Of a stretch of DNA of 64,000 nt, positions 53,704-63,564 are shown one piece after another. Every line of letters begins with the position of its first letter. Positions within the stretch are counted from its first letter, which is position 1. The notes below the pieces were generated by a model. It did not search any database. It was not told the DNA's origin and saw only the letters and a program-made list of their open reading frames with translations. Origin of the DNA: Hymenobacter lapidiphilus (GTDB taxonomy: Bacteria; Bacteroidota; Bacteroidia; Cytophagales; Hymenobacteraceae); assembly GCF_003417065.2 (NCBI RefSeq), contig NZ_QVLT01000013.1, positions 57,918 to 121,917 of the forward strand, in the 5' to 3' direction. The position numbers were made by a program, and so were the translations under genes.

Positions 53704-55911
53704 CTATTTCCGCACCAGCGCTACCGTGGTTGCAGCCGCCACCACGGGTACTGCGGCCCGCACGTGCGTGGCCGGCACTTCGGGGGCCTGCACTACGCCG
53801 CGCGATGGTGCGGCAATATGAGGAGCAATGACGAGCGAAACGATGCTCATCAGCTTGATGAGGATGTTCATGCTGGGCCCCGAGGTATCCTTGAACGGGT
53901 CGCCCACCGTGTCGCCGGTGACGGAAGCCTTATGGGCGTCGGAGCCTTTGTACTGCATCACGCCATCAATCATCACGCCCTTTTCAAACGACTTTTTAGC
54001 GTTGTCCCAGGCGCCGCCAGCATTGCTCTGGAAGATGGCCATCAGCACGCCGCTCACCGTTACGCCAGCCAGTGTACCGCCCAGTACCTCGGGCCCGAAG
54101 GTGAAGCCCACCAGTACTGGTACCAGCAGGGCAATAGCACCCGGCAGCATCATTTCGCGGATGGCGGCGTCGGTGGAAATAGCCACGCACTTCTCGTACT
54201 CAGGCCGACCAGTGCCTTCCATGATACCCGGAATCTCACGGAACTGCCGGCGCACTTCCTGCACCATGGCCATAGCCGCCCGCCCCACAGCCGAAATAGC
54301 CAGGCCCGAGAAGATAAACGGAATCATGGCCCCCACAAACAGTCCCGCCAACACCCGGGCGTTGCTGATATCAATAGACGTGATGTTGGCCGTGCCCATG
54401 AAGGCGGCAAACAGGGCCAGGGAAGTAAGGGCGGCCGAGGCAATGGCGAAGCCTTTGCCCGTAGCGGCCGTGGTATTGCCCACGGCGTCCAGAATGTCGG
54501 TCCGCTCGCGCACTTCCTTGGGCAGGTCGCTCATTTCGGCAATGCCGCCGGCGTTGTCGGCAATGGGGCCGAAGGCATCGATAGCCAGCTGCATAGCGGT
54601 AGTAGCCATCATACCAGCCGCGGCAATGGCCACGCCGTAGAGGCCAGCAAACTCGTAGCTGAGGATGATACCCGCCGCCAGCACCAGAATCGGGAGCACC
54701 GTGCTTTCCATGCCCACGGCCAGCCCGCCGATAACGGTGGTGGCGTGGCCCGTGGAGCTTTGGCGCACGATGCTGAGCACCGGCCGCCGGCCCATGGCCG
54801 TGTAATACTCGGTGATGATGCTCATTAGCGTTCCTACTACCAGGCCCACAATTACGGCCCAGAACACGCTCATGGCATTGAACGTAACGCCGCGAATCAC
54901 GAGGTCCTCGGTGGGCAGCATCCACTTAATAATGAAAAAAGAAGCTACCCCCGAAACGGCCACCGACACGTAGTTGCCGAAGTTGAGGGCCGCCTGCACG
55001 TTGCCGCCTTCTTTCACCCGCACCAGCAGAATGCCAATCAGCGAGGCCACAATGCCCATCCCGGCAATGACCATTGGCAGCAGAATCGGTGAGAGGCCCT
55101 GAAACTGGTCGCCGCGGGCAATTACCTCGCGGCCCAGCACCATGGTAGCCAGAATGGTGGCCACGTAAGAGCCGAACAGGTCGGCGCCCATGCCGGCCAC
55201 GTCGCCCACGTTGTCGCCCACGTTGTCGGCAATGGTGGCAGGGTTACGGGGGTCGTCTTCGGGAATCCCGGCCTCGACTTTACCCACTAGGTCGGCCCCC
55301 ACGTCGGCGGCCTTGGTATAGATACCGCCGCCCACGCGGGCAAACAGGGCAATGCTTTCGGCCCCCAGCGAGAAGCCGGTGAGCACCTCTAGGGCCGTTT
55401 CCATCTCGATGCCGTTGGCCGTGCCGCCCTTACTCACCACAAACAGCTGGTAGAAGACGATGAATAACGAGCCCAACCCCATCACGGCCAGCCCGGCCAC
55501 GCCCATACCCATCACCGAGCCGCCCGAAAACGACACGTTCAGGGCCTTGCTCAGGCTGGTGCGGGCCGCCTGGGCCGTGCGCACGTTGGCTTTGGTGGCA
55601 ATCTTCATCCCGATATAGCCCGCCAGCGCCGAAAGAAAGGCCCCTATAATGAAGGCAATAACAATCACCGGGCTCGACTTCTCTCCGGTGCTGCCCAGGT
55701 AAAACAGAAAGGCCGAAGCAATGAGCACGAAGATGAGCATCACCCGGTATTCGGCCCGCAGGAAGGCAATGGCCCCGTCGGCAATGTAGCCGGCAATGGT
55801 GCGCATCCGCTCGTCGCCAGCATCCTGCCGGCTCACCCAGCCCGAACGCACCCACGTGTATAAGAGCGCAAAAAGACCCAGTACGGGCACGGCGTAAAGA
55901 ACAAGGGGCAT
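53704..55911 (-). CDS. hppA: Membrane-bound proton/sodium-pumping pyrophosphatase
   Basis: Uses PPi hydrolysis to pump H+ or Na+ across the membrane. The 735-residue polytopic protein carries the active-site loop [20 protein letters not shown] (about 190-210), [20 protein letters not shown] and the C-terminal [12 protein letters not shown] [12 protein letters not shown]. The sequence [18 protein letters not shown] (about 477) has Ala at the position where K+-independent enzymes have Lys, predicting a K+-dependent enzyme. Whether H+ or Na+ is moved is not resolved. Confidence 0.96.
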   Translation of the reverse strand: MPLVLYAVPVLGLFALLYTWVRSGWVSRQDAGDERMRTIAGYIADGAIAFLRAEYRVMLIFVLIASAFLFYLGSTGEKSSPVIVIAFIIGAFLSALAGYIGMKIATKANVRTAQAARTSLSKALNVSFSGGSVMGMGVAGLAVMGLGSLFIVFYQLFVVSKGGTANGIEMETALEVLTGFSLGAESIALFARVGGGIYTKAADVGADLVGKVEAGIPEDDPRNPATIADNVGDNVGDVAGMGADLFGSYVATILATMVLGREVIARGDQFQGLSPILLPMVIAGMGIVASLIGILLVRVKEGGNVQAALNFGNYVSVAVSGVASFFIIKWMLPTEDLVIRGVTFNAMSVFWAVIVGLVVGTLMSIITEYYTAMGRRPVLSIVRQSSTGHATTVIGGLAVGMESTVLPILVLAAGIILSYEFAGLYGVAIAAAGMMATTAMQLAIDAFGPIADNAGGIAEMSDLPKEVRERTDILDAVGNTTAATGKGFAIASAALTSLALFAAFMGTANITSIDISNARVLAGLFVGAMIPFIFSGLAISAVGRAAMAMVQEVRRQFREIPGIMEGTGRPEYEKCVAISTDAAIREMMLPGAIALLVPVLVGFTFGPEVLGGTLAGVTVSGVLMAIFQSNAGGAWDNAKKSFEKGVMIDGVMQYKGSDAHKASVTGDTVGDPFKDTSGPSMNILIKLMSIVSLVIAPHIAAPSRGVVQAPEVPATHVRAAVPVVAAATTVALVRK

Positions 55912-55995
55912 AAGCAGTGGGAATTGGGAGTGAGGTTGGAGAAGTGTTTTGGTGGGGTAAAGTAGAGTTTATTCGCTAATACTCAATGCTTCTGA

Positions 55996-56170
55996 TTTTT
56001 AGCTGTCAGCCGAGAGCGATTAGCTGTTAGCTCTCTTATGCACAAAAGGACGTCATCCAGGCTATGTAAGTCTTGCGCTACATAGCTTGAATGACGTCCT
56101 TTCTCCTCCAGAAGACGGTAACTTCTGTTTGAACGGAAGCTAACAGCCAGCAGCTCTCAGCTAATAGCTC
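55996..56170. repeat. Nested repeat: family A-type hairpin inside family C arms
   Basis: Outer arms are AGCTGTCAGCC...ATTAGCTGTTAGCT and AAGCTAACAGCCAGCAGCT...CAGCTAATAGCT. The inner hairpin at 56045-56102 has AAAGGACGTCATCCAGG and TTGAATGACGTCCTTT around CTATGTAAG/CTACATAG. Confidence 0.85.
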
Positions 56171-56177
56171 AGAAATT

Positions 56178-57092
56178 CTACAGCTCTCGCATCAATACCC
56201 GATAAAGCGCCAGCATGCTCTCAATGTCGCGTTTGTCCACGATTTCATCGGGGGAGTGCACATTATCTTCAGGGGCTCCGATGAAGCACCAGTCCCAGGG
56301 CTGAGCGCCGTGCTGGAGCTCCTTGGCGTCGGAGCCGCCGCTACCTTCTACCTCCAGCTGATGCGGAATGCCCGAAGCCGCCGCTATCCGGCGGATGCGG
56401 TCCACGTAGGAGCGGCGCGGAATCAGCGAGTCGCGCAGGCTGATGGCTACGCCCTGCCCGGGCTGCACGCCTTCGGTTACCCAGGTGATATCGGAAATCA
56501 GGGCCTGGCGTACACCGTAGGTTTCGTAGATGTATTTGGCCAGATAAGCTACCGAGCCACCGCCATGCTCTTCCCAACATGAGAACACTATAATACCGTG
56601 CTCCAGTGTTTCGCACAGCCGCAGTGCATTCCAGACACCCAGACGATTGTCGAGGCAGCAACTTTGCACGGTGGTTTCGGTTTCACGGAAGTCGCAGTGG
56701 AATGTCAGTTCAGTACCACGGTCAATTTCTCGATGATAGTCGTAGCTCAGCGCGCCGGTGTCTTCGACCACTACCAGCGTGCAGTCAATCTTTCCCTGCG
56801 AGTCCTCCCCTACCAGCCGGTAGCCGGTTTCGGCCATCGGCCCGCCAATGCATACCAGTTGTCGGCCGTAGCGCACGGTAAAACCAATACTGTCGAGGTG
56901 AGCAAAAATAGCCGTTCGGGGACTACCAAACACCAGAATAATACAATCCTGAAATTCATCCCCATCTAGTATAGCAGGCATACTATGCCACTGGCCCTGG
57001 TTTTGCTGCACGTATCGGAGCACAAATTCAGCAAGTTGGGTTTCATGCCCGGCAGGGGCCGGAATATGGCACATAGTGCGTAGAAGCTCCAT
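56178..57092 (-). CDS. M42/M20-type zinc peptidase, cytoplasmic
   Basis: About 304 residues from ATG 57092 (MELLRTMCHIPAPAGHETQL). Metal-site motifs are AIFAHLDSIGFTVRYG (His-Asp, about 62), SCCLDNRLGVWNALRL (bridging Asp), FSCWEEHGGGSVAYLAKYI (catalytic Glu pair), ISDITWVTEGVQPG and the C-terminal DNVHSPDEIVDKRDIESM (last His ligand). The order fits M42 aminopeptidases. No signal peptide. It is divergent from the TPR protein gene. Confidence 0.87.
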   Translation of the reverse strand: MELLRTMCHIPAPAGHETQLAEFVLRYVQQNQGQWHSMPAILDGDEFQDCIILVFGSPRTAIFAHLDSIGFTVRYGRQLVCIGGPMAETGYRLVGEDSQGKIDCTLVVVEDTGALSYDYHREIDRGTELTFHCDFRETETTVQSCCLDNRLGVWNALRLCETLEHGIIVFSCWEEHGGGSVAYLAKYIYETYGVRQALISDITWVTEGVQPGQGVAISLRDSLIPRRSYVDRIRRIAAASGIPHQLEVEGSGGSDAKELQHGAQPWDWCFIGAPEDNVHSPDEIVDKRDIESMLALYRVLMREL

Positions 57093-57105
57093 CCGGTATA
57101 TATTT

Positions 57106-57139
57106 TTTGTCCAAAATAGCGCTAAAAGTTCTACTTTAG
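57106..57139 (+). promoter_or_regulatory. Promoter for the TPR protein gene (TTTG, 22 bp, TACTTTAG)
   Basis: TTTG at 57106-57109 and TACTTTAG at 57132-57139 fit the Bacteroidota -33/-7 layout with one mismatch, 64 nt before the ATG. Confidence 0.45.
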
Positions 57140-57203
57140 CCTTTCCGTCGGGCCGCGGCGGGCTCGTTTCCACTTCAGCCCGCCGCCGCGACTTGCCGAG
57201 CGT

Positions 57204-58517
57204 ATGCACCAATTGTTACAATTATTATTCTTTCTGCTACTACTGCTTCCCTGGGTGGCCCGCGCCCAGCAGCCAGTGGGCACTCCTCCTCCACCGCCGC
57301 CCTCTGAGGCCACGCGTTCGGAAACCATGGTTCCCGACCCTACGCGCCCCGATCTGCTGCCCGACTCGACCCGGCAGGTGAAGCTGGCAAACGTTGATGT
57401 GGCTCCGGCGGCCGTTGACATTTCGGGGTGGCTGTTGCTCGACAAGGACATTCAGACCGAGCTGGAGGGAGCCGTGTACAACCTCTATAACTTTAAATAT
57501 GATAAGGCCGAGCGGCAGTTCAGGAGCCTGCGCCGACGATACCCCAACCATCCAATGCCCTATTTCCTGCTGGGGCTCAGTGCTTGGTGGAAGATCGTGC
57601 CTACCGGCATTCAAACCAAGCTCTATGACCGGCAGTTCTTCGCCTACATGGATACCACGATAACCAAGGCTGAAGCGCTTTACAAAAAGGATAACAGGAA
57701 TTATGAGGCCTGCTTTTTTCTGGCCGCCGGCTATGGCTTCGATGCTCGCCTGCACGCCGAGCGCCGCGACTGGCGCAAGGCCACCGTCAGTGCCAAACGC
57801 GCACTGGACTACCTCGAAAAAAGCAAGGAAGCCAACGACCTGAGCCCTGAGTTTCTGTTCGGGCAGGCACTGTTTAACTACTATGCTGTATGGGTGCCCG
57901 AAAACTACCCCCTCCTCAAGCCTGTGCTACTGTTTTTCCCGAAGGGGAACAAACAATTAGGCCTGCAACAGCTGCGCAACGTAGCTGAAAACGGGTTTTA
58001 CGTTGGTCCTGAGGCGCGTACCTACCTCATGCGAATCTTGCTCATCGAGGAAGACAAACCAGCCGAAGCCCTGCCCGTAGCCCGCTATCTGGCCACCACC
58101 TATCCCGAAAACGCTTATTTCCAACGACATTATGCCAACGCCTGTTTCCGCGAAGGCCAGTTCCGGGAGTGCGAGCGGGTTAGCCGAGACCTGCTCGATA
58201 AGTTAGGCCGCGGCCTTCCCGGCTATGAGGCCAATGGGGGCCGCTACGCCACCTACTTCCTGGCTTACTTCATGCAGCACAAGTATAAGGACCTCGCCAA
58301 GGCCCGCGACTACTACCAACGCTGTATTGTATTTGCCGAACAGAATGGGGAAACCAATTATGGCTTCTACGTGTTCGCCAACCTAGCTTTGGCCCGTCTC
58401 GCCGCCGACGGCAAGGACTTTCGTTCTGCCCGACGCTACTATGCCGTAGTGCTGGAAAAGTCCGACCGCAAATCCGACCAGTTTAAGGAGGCTCGGGAGT
58501 ACATGAAGGTGAAGTAA
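57204..58517 (+). CDS. Secreted tetratricopeptide-repeat protein
   Basis: The 437-residue product begins MHQLLQLLFFLLLLLPWVAR (signal peptide, cleavage near ARAQQ), then a Pro-rich stretch. Helical repeats follow from about residue 85: AVYNLYNFKYDKAERQFRSL, YFLLGLSAWWKIVP, AEALYKKDNRNYEACFFLAA, RYLATTYPENAYFQRHYANA and CFREGQFRECERVSRDLLDK. It probably scaffolds proteins in the periplasm. Uncharacterised; similar to secreted TPR proteins common in Bacteroidota. Confidence 0.85.
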   Translation: MHQLLQLLFFLLLLLPWVARAQQPVGTPPPPPPSEATRSETMVPDPTRPDLLPDSTRQVKLANVDVAPAAVDISGWLLLDKDIQTELEGAVYNLYNFKYDKAERQFRSLRRRYPNHPMPYFLLGLSAWWKIVPTGIQTKLYDRQFFAYMDTTITKAEALYKKDNRNYEACFFLAAGYGFDARLHAERRDWRKATVSAKRALDYLEKSKEANDLSPEFLFGQALFNYYAVWVPENYPLLKPVLLFFPKGNKQLGLQQLRNVAENGFYVGPEARTYLMRILLIEEDKPAEALPVARYLATTYPENAYFQRHYANACFREGQFRECERVSRDLLDKLGRGLPGYEANGGRYATYFLAYFMQHKYKDLAKARDYYQRCIVFAEQNGETNYGFYVFANLALARLAADGKDFRSARRYYAVVLEKSDRKSDQFKEAREYMKVK

Positions 58518-58633
58518 GCCGTAAAGAATACAGTCGAAAGAATGCCGCACTTCAGGTGCGCTCAGCACTAATATTGTGTGCTGTTTTTGGCAGTAATCAC
58601 GCTGTATTTTTCCCGGACCAACAACCCAACCCA

Positions 58634-60016
58634 ATGGATTTCAAGGATCTGTTTCTGACGCCCCTCTACCTGGCCCTGTTCTATGGGCTGGCTTTCGCGG
58701 TGCGCAAAAGGTTCACCAATCCGCTGACGAAAAAGTACTTTATCCCGGCTCTGTCGGTTAAGTTTCTTGGGGCTATTTCGCTGGGACTTATTTATCAATT
58801 TTACTACGGTGGTGGGGATACATTTAATTATTTCAACGAAAGCAAAGTAATTCATCAGGCCTTTTTTGAATCACCAAGTGACGGTATTAAGTTATTATTT
58901 ACTGCTGATGGTATTGCAGAAGGCTCTATTGCTAAATATGCGGTTCAGATGCATTGGTTTCATTCAGAAACGGAATATTTCATAGTTAAGGTATGCGGAT
59001 TTTTAGGCCTATTTTGCTTTCATACTTATTCCGTTATTGCCCTTATGTTTGCCATGATCAGCTTTAGCGGTATGTGGGCTTTATATAATACTTTTTTAAG
59101 ATTATACCCTCGACTATATAAGCAGTTGGCTATTGCAGTATTTTTTATTCCTTCCGTATTTTTTTGGGGTTCGGGAATTTCTAAGGATGCGCTGTGCATC
59201 GGTGCGCTTGGCTGGATGTTCTTCGCTTTTTACAATCTACTCGTTGCTCGCACCAAACTACCGCAAGCCATTATAACCATACTAATTGCGGGCTTTGTAC
59301 TGAAGTCGGTCAAGATTTATATCCTAATCAGCTTTATCCCCCCGGTTATGCTCTGGGTTACGACGCAGTACAGTGCGCGCATTAAGTCCGGAGCATTACG
59401 CGCCCTTGCTATGCCAATCATGATTGTACTAGGAGCGGTAATCGGGCTTGCCCTCAGTCAGTCAGTGGCTTCTGGCAACAAAAATTACGACTTCGATAAA
59501 ATTGAGGACCGCGCAACTGTTGCCTCGACTTACCATAACAGCATCAGTCATTCAGATGAGAACAAAGGCCGGGGCATGGGTAACTCCGGTTACTCTATGC
59601 CGGATTTTACCGGCCCCGCTGATATTCCCAAGCTAGCCCCGCAAGCTGTTATCATCGGTTTATTCCGCCCGTTTATGTGGGAAGTGAGTAACCCAGTCAT
59701 GTTGCTTTCTGGCATCGAGATTTTATGGATCACCTATCTTACTTTTCAGGTGTTTCGACGAACCGGCTTCTTCAAGACTTTTGGTCGAATTGGTAGTACT
59801 CCGCTCGTACTGTTCTGCGTAGTTTTCTCGGTCCTGTTCGCCATTGGTACTGCGATAACATCCGGTAATTTTGGCAATCTGGTACGTTACCGGATTCCAC
59901 TATGGCCTTTCTATCTGACAGCGTTATTTGTCTTACAGGATGGATTTCCGGTTAAAAAGAAAACAGTCCGACGTATTATTGCTCGACCAGTAAACCGGCA
60001 GGTGGCTGGTGCATAA
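58634..60016 (+). CDS. Polytopic membrane protein of a surface-glycan-type locus
   Basis: About 460 residues from ATG 58634 (MDFKDLFLTPLYLALFYGLA) with about 10-12 membrane segments, for example FIPALSVKFLGAISLGLIYQ and YSVIALMFAMISFSGMWALY. FFIPSVFFWGSGISKDALCI and the loop FYYGGGDTFNYFNESKVIHQ also stand out. This resembles polysaccharide polymerase-like or glycosyltransferase-like membrane proteins, but no diagnostic motif decides. Base composition is clearly more AT-rich than flanking genes, especially 58800-59200, a sign of transfer. A TAATATTG box (58569-58576) may be its promoter. Confidence 0.75.
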   Translation: MDFKDLFLTPLYLALFYGLAFAVRKRFTNPLTKKYFIPALSVKFLGAISLGLIYQFYYGGGDTFNYFNESKVIHQAFFESPSDGIKLLFTADGIAEGSIAKYAVQMHWFHSETEYFIVKVCGFLGLFCFHTYSVIALMFAMISFSGMWALYNTFLRLYPRLYKQLAIAVFFIPSVFFWGSGISKDALCIGALGWMFFAFYNLLVARTKLPQAIITILIAGFVLKSVKIYILISFIPPVMLWVTTQYSARIKSGALRALAMPIMIVLGAVIGLALSQSVASGNKNYDFDKIEDRATVASTYHNSISHSDENKGRGMGNSGYSMPDFTGPADIPKLAPQAVIIGLFRPFMWEVSNPVMLLSGIEILWITYLTFQVFRRTGFFKTFGRIGSTPLVLFCVVFSVLFAIGTAITSGNFGNLVRYRIPLWPFYLTALFVLQDGFPVKKKTVRRIIARPVNRQVAGA

Positions 60017-60034
60017 TCCGTATAGCTTTTCAGC

Positions 60035-60081
60035 AATTCGGCCGGCTCTTACATAGCGTAGGAACCGGCCGATTTTTTTTA
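60035..60081. terminator. Terminator hairpin after the polytopic membrane protein
   Basis: TTCGGCCGG / CCGGCCGA stem followed by TTTTTTTT. Confidence 0.85.
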
Positions 60082-60099
60082 TCAAAAAATATATCTAAC

Positions 60100-61053
60100 C
60101 TACACGAAGTCTAGGTCACCGAAGAAGAAGTTAAAATTAACTTTTGCAAGTTCATCCGTTTCATCCTGATTTTTGCCTTTTACCAGGAAGTCAAACTGAT
60201 TGCGCCACACTTTTCGGGCTACGCCTTTGGTCGCTTCGTCGATGAGGGAGTTGCCCATATAGAGCAAGCCCACTGATAGCTGCTTAGCGGCGTATATGCG
60301 GGCCTGCTTAACGAGATGGGCCAAATCGGCTTGCCGGTGAAAAGCGGCATCCATAAGAACAAATACAGGCAGGCCCTTCTTCTTGATTTTCTTTAGAAAC
60401 ACGTACCCAATCAGTTTACCACTTTTTTTCACCGCCAGTGTCACATACGCGTAGTGCTCTGACTTAAAGGTGAGGTAGCGCCAGTTCAGGAACTTCTCAT
60501 CCTTTTTCATGGCATTCTCGAACTGGAAGGTAGACGTCTGAAAAAACGAACCATCTAATTTATTCACCTCCTCATACTGGCTACCCGCTGCCAAATGCAA
60601 CGGGTTTGTAAAGAGCAACGTCAGGTCGGGATATATGCCATGACTGTAGCTGTACTTAGCCAAGTAAATAGGCTTAGCCACTGCATTAGGAAAAGCTAAG
60701 AAGCAGTCCCCTCCCCGCTCTAAGAAATCAGTATCCGTTTTTACATAGAGCTTTCCGAACAAGCCTTTACCACGCACCTCGTTGCTGGTAAGCACCTTCT
60801 GAATGAAGCCTGCTTTCCACGGACGCCCATTAATTTCGAACTGAGCATCGTTAGAAGAACACATACCGCAGGCCCGCCCGCCAATACGTGATAGAAAGAA
60901 GCTGAAGGAATCAAACGGATTATTGAAGTACCACCAATCGAGGTAGCCTGTTGTCATCCTATCGTCGTCGTTTTCGACGCGGTTTAGTTCGACCACATCT
61001 GCCAGATCAGTAGCGGTGGCTCGGTGCAAAGTGATTTCGTCAGAGTTTGCCAT
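60100..61053 (-). CDS. GNAT-family acyltransferase (FemAB-like size)
   Basis: A 317-residue protein with a GNAT core: RATATDLADVVELNRVENDD at the N-terminus and the acetyl-CoA loop KVLTSNEVRGKGLFGKLYVK (RxxGxG variant RGKGLFG, about 95). A long C-terminal half follows (FLNWRYLTFKSEHYAYVTLA), a layout typical of acyltransferases in sugar or cell-surface loci. It overlaps the upstream deacetylase gene by 14 bp, so they are co-translated; the pair may deacetylate and re-acylate a sugar (inference). Confidence 0.82.
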   Translation of the reverse strand: MANSDEITLHRATATDLADVVELNRVENDDDRMTTGYLDWWYFNNPFDSFSFFLSRIGGRACGMCSSNDAQFEINGRPWKAGFIQKVLTSNEVRGKGLFGKLYVKTDTDFLERGGDCFLAFPNAVAKPIYLAKYSYSHGIYPDLTLLFTNPLHLAAGSQYEEVNKLDGSFFQTSTFQFENAMKKDEKFLNWRYLTFKSEHYAYVTLAVKKSGKLIGYVFLKKIKKKGLPVFVLMDAAFHRQADLAHLVKQARIYAAKQLSVGLLYMGNSLIDEATKGVARKVWRNQFDFLVKGKNQDETDELAKVNFNFFFGDLDFV

Positions 61054-61897
61054 AAGTGGTCAGAGTTACGGTAGGATCAGCCTCGAAAAGGGGCTGACCG
61101 GTAAGGATACGGTGTTCGGCGTAGCATTTCTCAAAAAATGGCTGGCGCTGCGCCAAATCTGCTGGGTACAGCTCATCTAATTCCGGCCCCACGATGTAAG
61201 GATGGACCATCAACTCGATTACCTCAGCCGAGGCTGGTGCATTATGGACCAGTGCCCGTAATATGTCGGCGGTGTAGCTTGCCGGCGGTGTGCTCAAATC
61301 GTGTACCGATACGAGCAGATCATTAGTCCGGGTAAGCACTTGGCGGCGGAAGCTTTGGCTGGCGTTGTACAACACTCCCTGCTTCACAAATTTTGGCGGG
61401 CGAGTGAAAAGCAGTTTCAGGCTAGGGCGTACCGGAATAGCCAATCTGACGGACAGCTTTTCTCGCTTCAGCAGGGGCAACATGGCACCGAACACCACTG
61501 GGTTCATATGGGTATGCTGGTGCGAATCAGTATGCGTGGGCCTAATTCCGAGTGCTACTAAACGGTTATACTGGGCCTCAAATTCGGCAGCTACTTCAGC
61601 CTGCTTCACGCGGCCCAGCAGCAGCTTTTTCATCAGGGCACCGCGTTCCAGAAAATTGCCCTCCGCATCTACCAAGGAGGCCGCGTTGGTAAGTGGCCGG
61701 CCTTCCGTCAGGCAGAAATGCAGGCCGATGGCTAGGCCGGGGTTCTCCGCCGCCAATTGCGCACCTTCCTCCGTGCCGGGCATGGCCACCATCATTGTGG
61801 TGCTGGTAAGATTGCCCGCCCGGAAGCTCTCCACGATGGCCCGGTTTACGGGCGCACACAGCCCGAAATCGTCGGCGTTGATGATAACTTTGCGCAT
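61040..61897 (-). CDS. ChbG/HpnK family carbohydrate deacetylase
   Basis: The 285-residue YdjC-fold protein shows MRKVIINADDFGLCAPVNRA (metal-binding Asp pair in NADDFG), GLHFCLTEGRPL, THTDSHQHTHMNPVVFGAM (His ligands) and the end motif MVHPYIVG. Family members deacetylate chitooligosaccharides (ChbG) or hopanoid-linked sugars (HpnK). In a locus with a glycosyltransferase and a GNAT protein, an N-acetylated sugar or lipid-linked glycan is a likely substrate (inference). Confidence 0.9.
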   Translation of the reverse strand: MRKVIINADDFGLCAPVNRAIVESFRAGNLTSTTMMVAMPGTEEGAQLAAENPGLAIGLHFCLTEGRPLTNAASLVDAEGNFLERGALMKKLLLGRVKQAEVAAEFEAQYNRLVALGIRPTHTDSHQHTHMNPVVFGAMLPLLKREKLSVRLAIPVRPSLKLLFTRPPKFVKQGVLYNASQSFRRQVLTRTNDLLVSVHDLSTPPASYTADILRALVHNAPASAEVIELMVHPYIVGPELDELYPADLAQRQPFFEKCYAEHRILTGQPLFEADPTVTLTTYGKL

Positions 61898-61954
61898 AAG
61901 GCAGTAAGCGGCCGACTCCAGAAAGAAGTCATCCAGCGGGTAAAGCGGAAAAGA

Positions 61955-62347
61955 TTAGGCGTATTTCATAGTGGCTTCGCCCGTCAGCACGAGCTTACCG
62001 TCCTGATTGACGCAGGTAGTTTGTAGAGTAGCGATATGCTTTTCCTCATTCAGCGTCAGTACTTCCACTTCGGCCGTAATAGTGTCGTTGAGGAATACCG
62101 GCTTGAGAAATTTGAATGTCTGGCCCATGTAGATGGCGCCGGGGCCGGGCAACTGAGTGCCCAATACAGCACTGATCAACGAACCATACAACATACCGTG
62201 GCTGATTCGCTGCCCGAATAGGCTGGCCTGAGCATACTCCTCATCCAGATGCACTGGATTCGTGTCGAGGGAGAGTTGGGCGAAGGCGCGCACGTCGGCG
62301 TCGGTGATGGTTTTGGAAAGCCGAGCTTTCTGGCCGATTTCTAGCAT
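61955..62347 (-). CDS. MaoC-like hot-dog dehydratase
   Basis: About 130 residues from ATG 62347 (MLEIGQKARLSKTITDADVR). The hydratase motif is DTNPVHLDEEYAQASLFGQR (Asp/His pair), with ISHGMLYGSLISAVLGTQLP following, and LVLTGEATMKYA at the end. R-specific enoyl-CoA or enoyl-ACP hydration is the family activity. Its place between a deacetylase and a glycosyltransferase is unusual; it might modify an acyl chain of a glycolipid. Confidence 0.88.
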   Translation of the reverse strand: MLEIGQKARLSKTITDADVRAFAQLSLDTNPVHLDEEYAQASLFGQRISHGMLYGSLISAVLGTQLPGPGAIYMGQTFKFLKPVFLNDTITAEVEVLTLNEEKHIATLQTTCVNQDGKLVLTGEATMKYA

Positions 62348-62493
62348 AGTAGCAGAAGTGAATAAGGCGACAAGGTACGGACTGCCGTCGAGGGAATCAT
62401 CACCCGGCAACCGCCATTCCTACGCAGGTACTGATGGGTAGTTGTCATACCAGCCACCATCCAGGTCGGCGGACGGGCAAACGGGCCACTAGC

Positions 62494-63564
62494 TTAGGAA
62501 AACAACCGGATGAAGTTTTCGGTATTAGAAACGACTGAATATCGTTCCCGCACGGTGCGCTGGGCATTTGCGCCCAATTGCCGCCGGAGCTCCGCGTCCT
62601 CAATCAGCCGGGCCAGAGCCTGGTACCAGTCTTCCTCCGTTTCACAGAGGAATCCGTCCACTTTGTTGGTCACGATTTTGGTATTTACTCCAACCGGCGA
62701 AGCCACCGCCGGAATACCCAGCGCCATGTACTGCAGGGCTTTGAACCCGCATTTGCCCAAAGAAAGTGGACTGATCTTCTCCTCCAGCGGCATCACTCCC
62801 GCATTGAACATTACCAGATCAGCAATTTCGGTAGCCTTGCGCCAAGGCACATAATCAAAACTCTGAAGGTCGAGTTGGGGGTCTTGGTTGGAAATAACTC
62901 GGAAGGTAAAATCGTGGGTTGCCTCAAGACGGCGTAGCACTGGCAGCAGCGAGGCCAGGTACACCATATTGGAGTGGGTGCCCGTCCAGCCCAGCACCAC
63001 CTTCTCGCTGGTTTGCGGATTGGTGCGGTTGTGCAGGTTCACGGTGTCGATGGTAGTGGGGTTGAGCACCACGTTGGCATTATACTGGCCGGCATATTCG
63101 CACAGGAAGTCGTTGCCACAACTTACTTTATAACTCCAGCCGCAGATGGAGCCTACCTTACTGTGCCACTTTACGATGGCCGCCATCTGGTTATGCTTTG
63201 AGGTCAACGCCATCCAGATGGCATCGTCAAAGTCATAGATGATTTTTTTGCCCAGTACTTTGGCAATGAGCCATTCAAAAATGGGCGGCCCGATGGGTGT
63301 GACTTCGCGATGAATAAATACATAATCATGCCCCGGTACTTCGAGCAAGTGTTTTAGACGACGGCCGAAACCCTGAACAATCCCCCATATTTTAGCCGCT
63401 TGGTGTCCTGGCTTGTAGAGAATCCGCCAAGTGTTGAGGTTAAGAAAAGAACGCTCAGTGTATTCAATTCCCCGTTCGCGCAGGGCCGGAAAATACTGCT
63501 CGAAACGAAAACGCTGCGAAGGGGCTTCTTCGGCGGGGTATGGGGTCAAAAAAAGAATCTTCAT
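62494..63564 (-). CDS. GT4-type glycosyltransferase
   Basis: The 356-residue GT-B fold protein has N-terminus MKILFLTPYPAEEAPSQRFR, IIYDFDDAIW (the acidic pair of many surface-sugar transferases), VVLGWTGTHSNMVYLASLLP and VISNQDPQLDLQSFDYVPW. The donor-site motif is EEKISPLSLGKCGFKALQYM, then ALGIPAVASPVGVNT. Likely a cytoplasmic sugar transferase in lipopolysaccharide or capsule synthesis. Most upstream gene of the minus-strand group. Confidence 0.9.
   Translation of the reverse strand: MKILFLTPYPAEEAPSQRFRFEQYFPALRERGIEYTERSFLNLNTWRILYKPGHQAAKIWGIVQGFGRRLKHLLEVPGHDYVFIHREVTPIGPPIFEWLIAKVLGKKIIYDFDDAIWMALTSKHNQMAAIVKWHSKVGSICGWSYKVSCGNDFLCEYAGQYNANVVLNPTTIDTVNLHNRTNPQTSEKVVLGWTGTHSNMVYLASLLPVLRRLEATHDFTFRVISNQDPQLDLQSFDYVPWRKATEIADLVMFNAGVMPLEEKISPLSLGKCGFKALQYMALGIPAVASPVGVNTKIVTNKVDGFLCETEEDWYQALARLIEDAELRRQLGANAQRTVRERYSVVSNTENFIRLFS

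Noticed and set aside
54371..55855. Several long frames inside the pyrophosphatase gene
   Set aside because: Overlap hppA in other frames and show no family motif.
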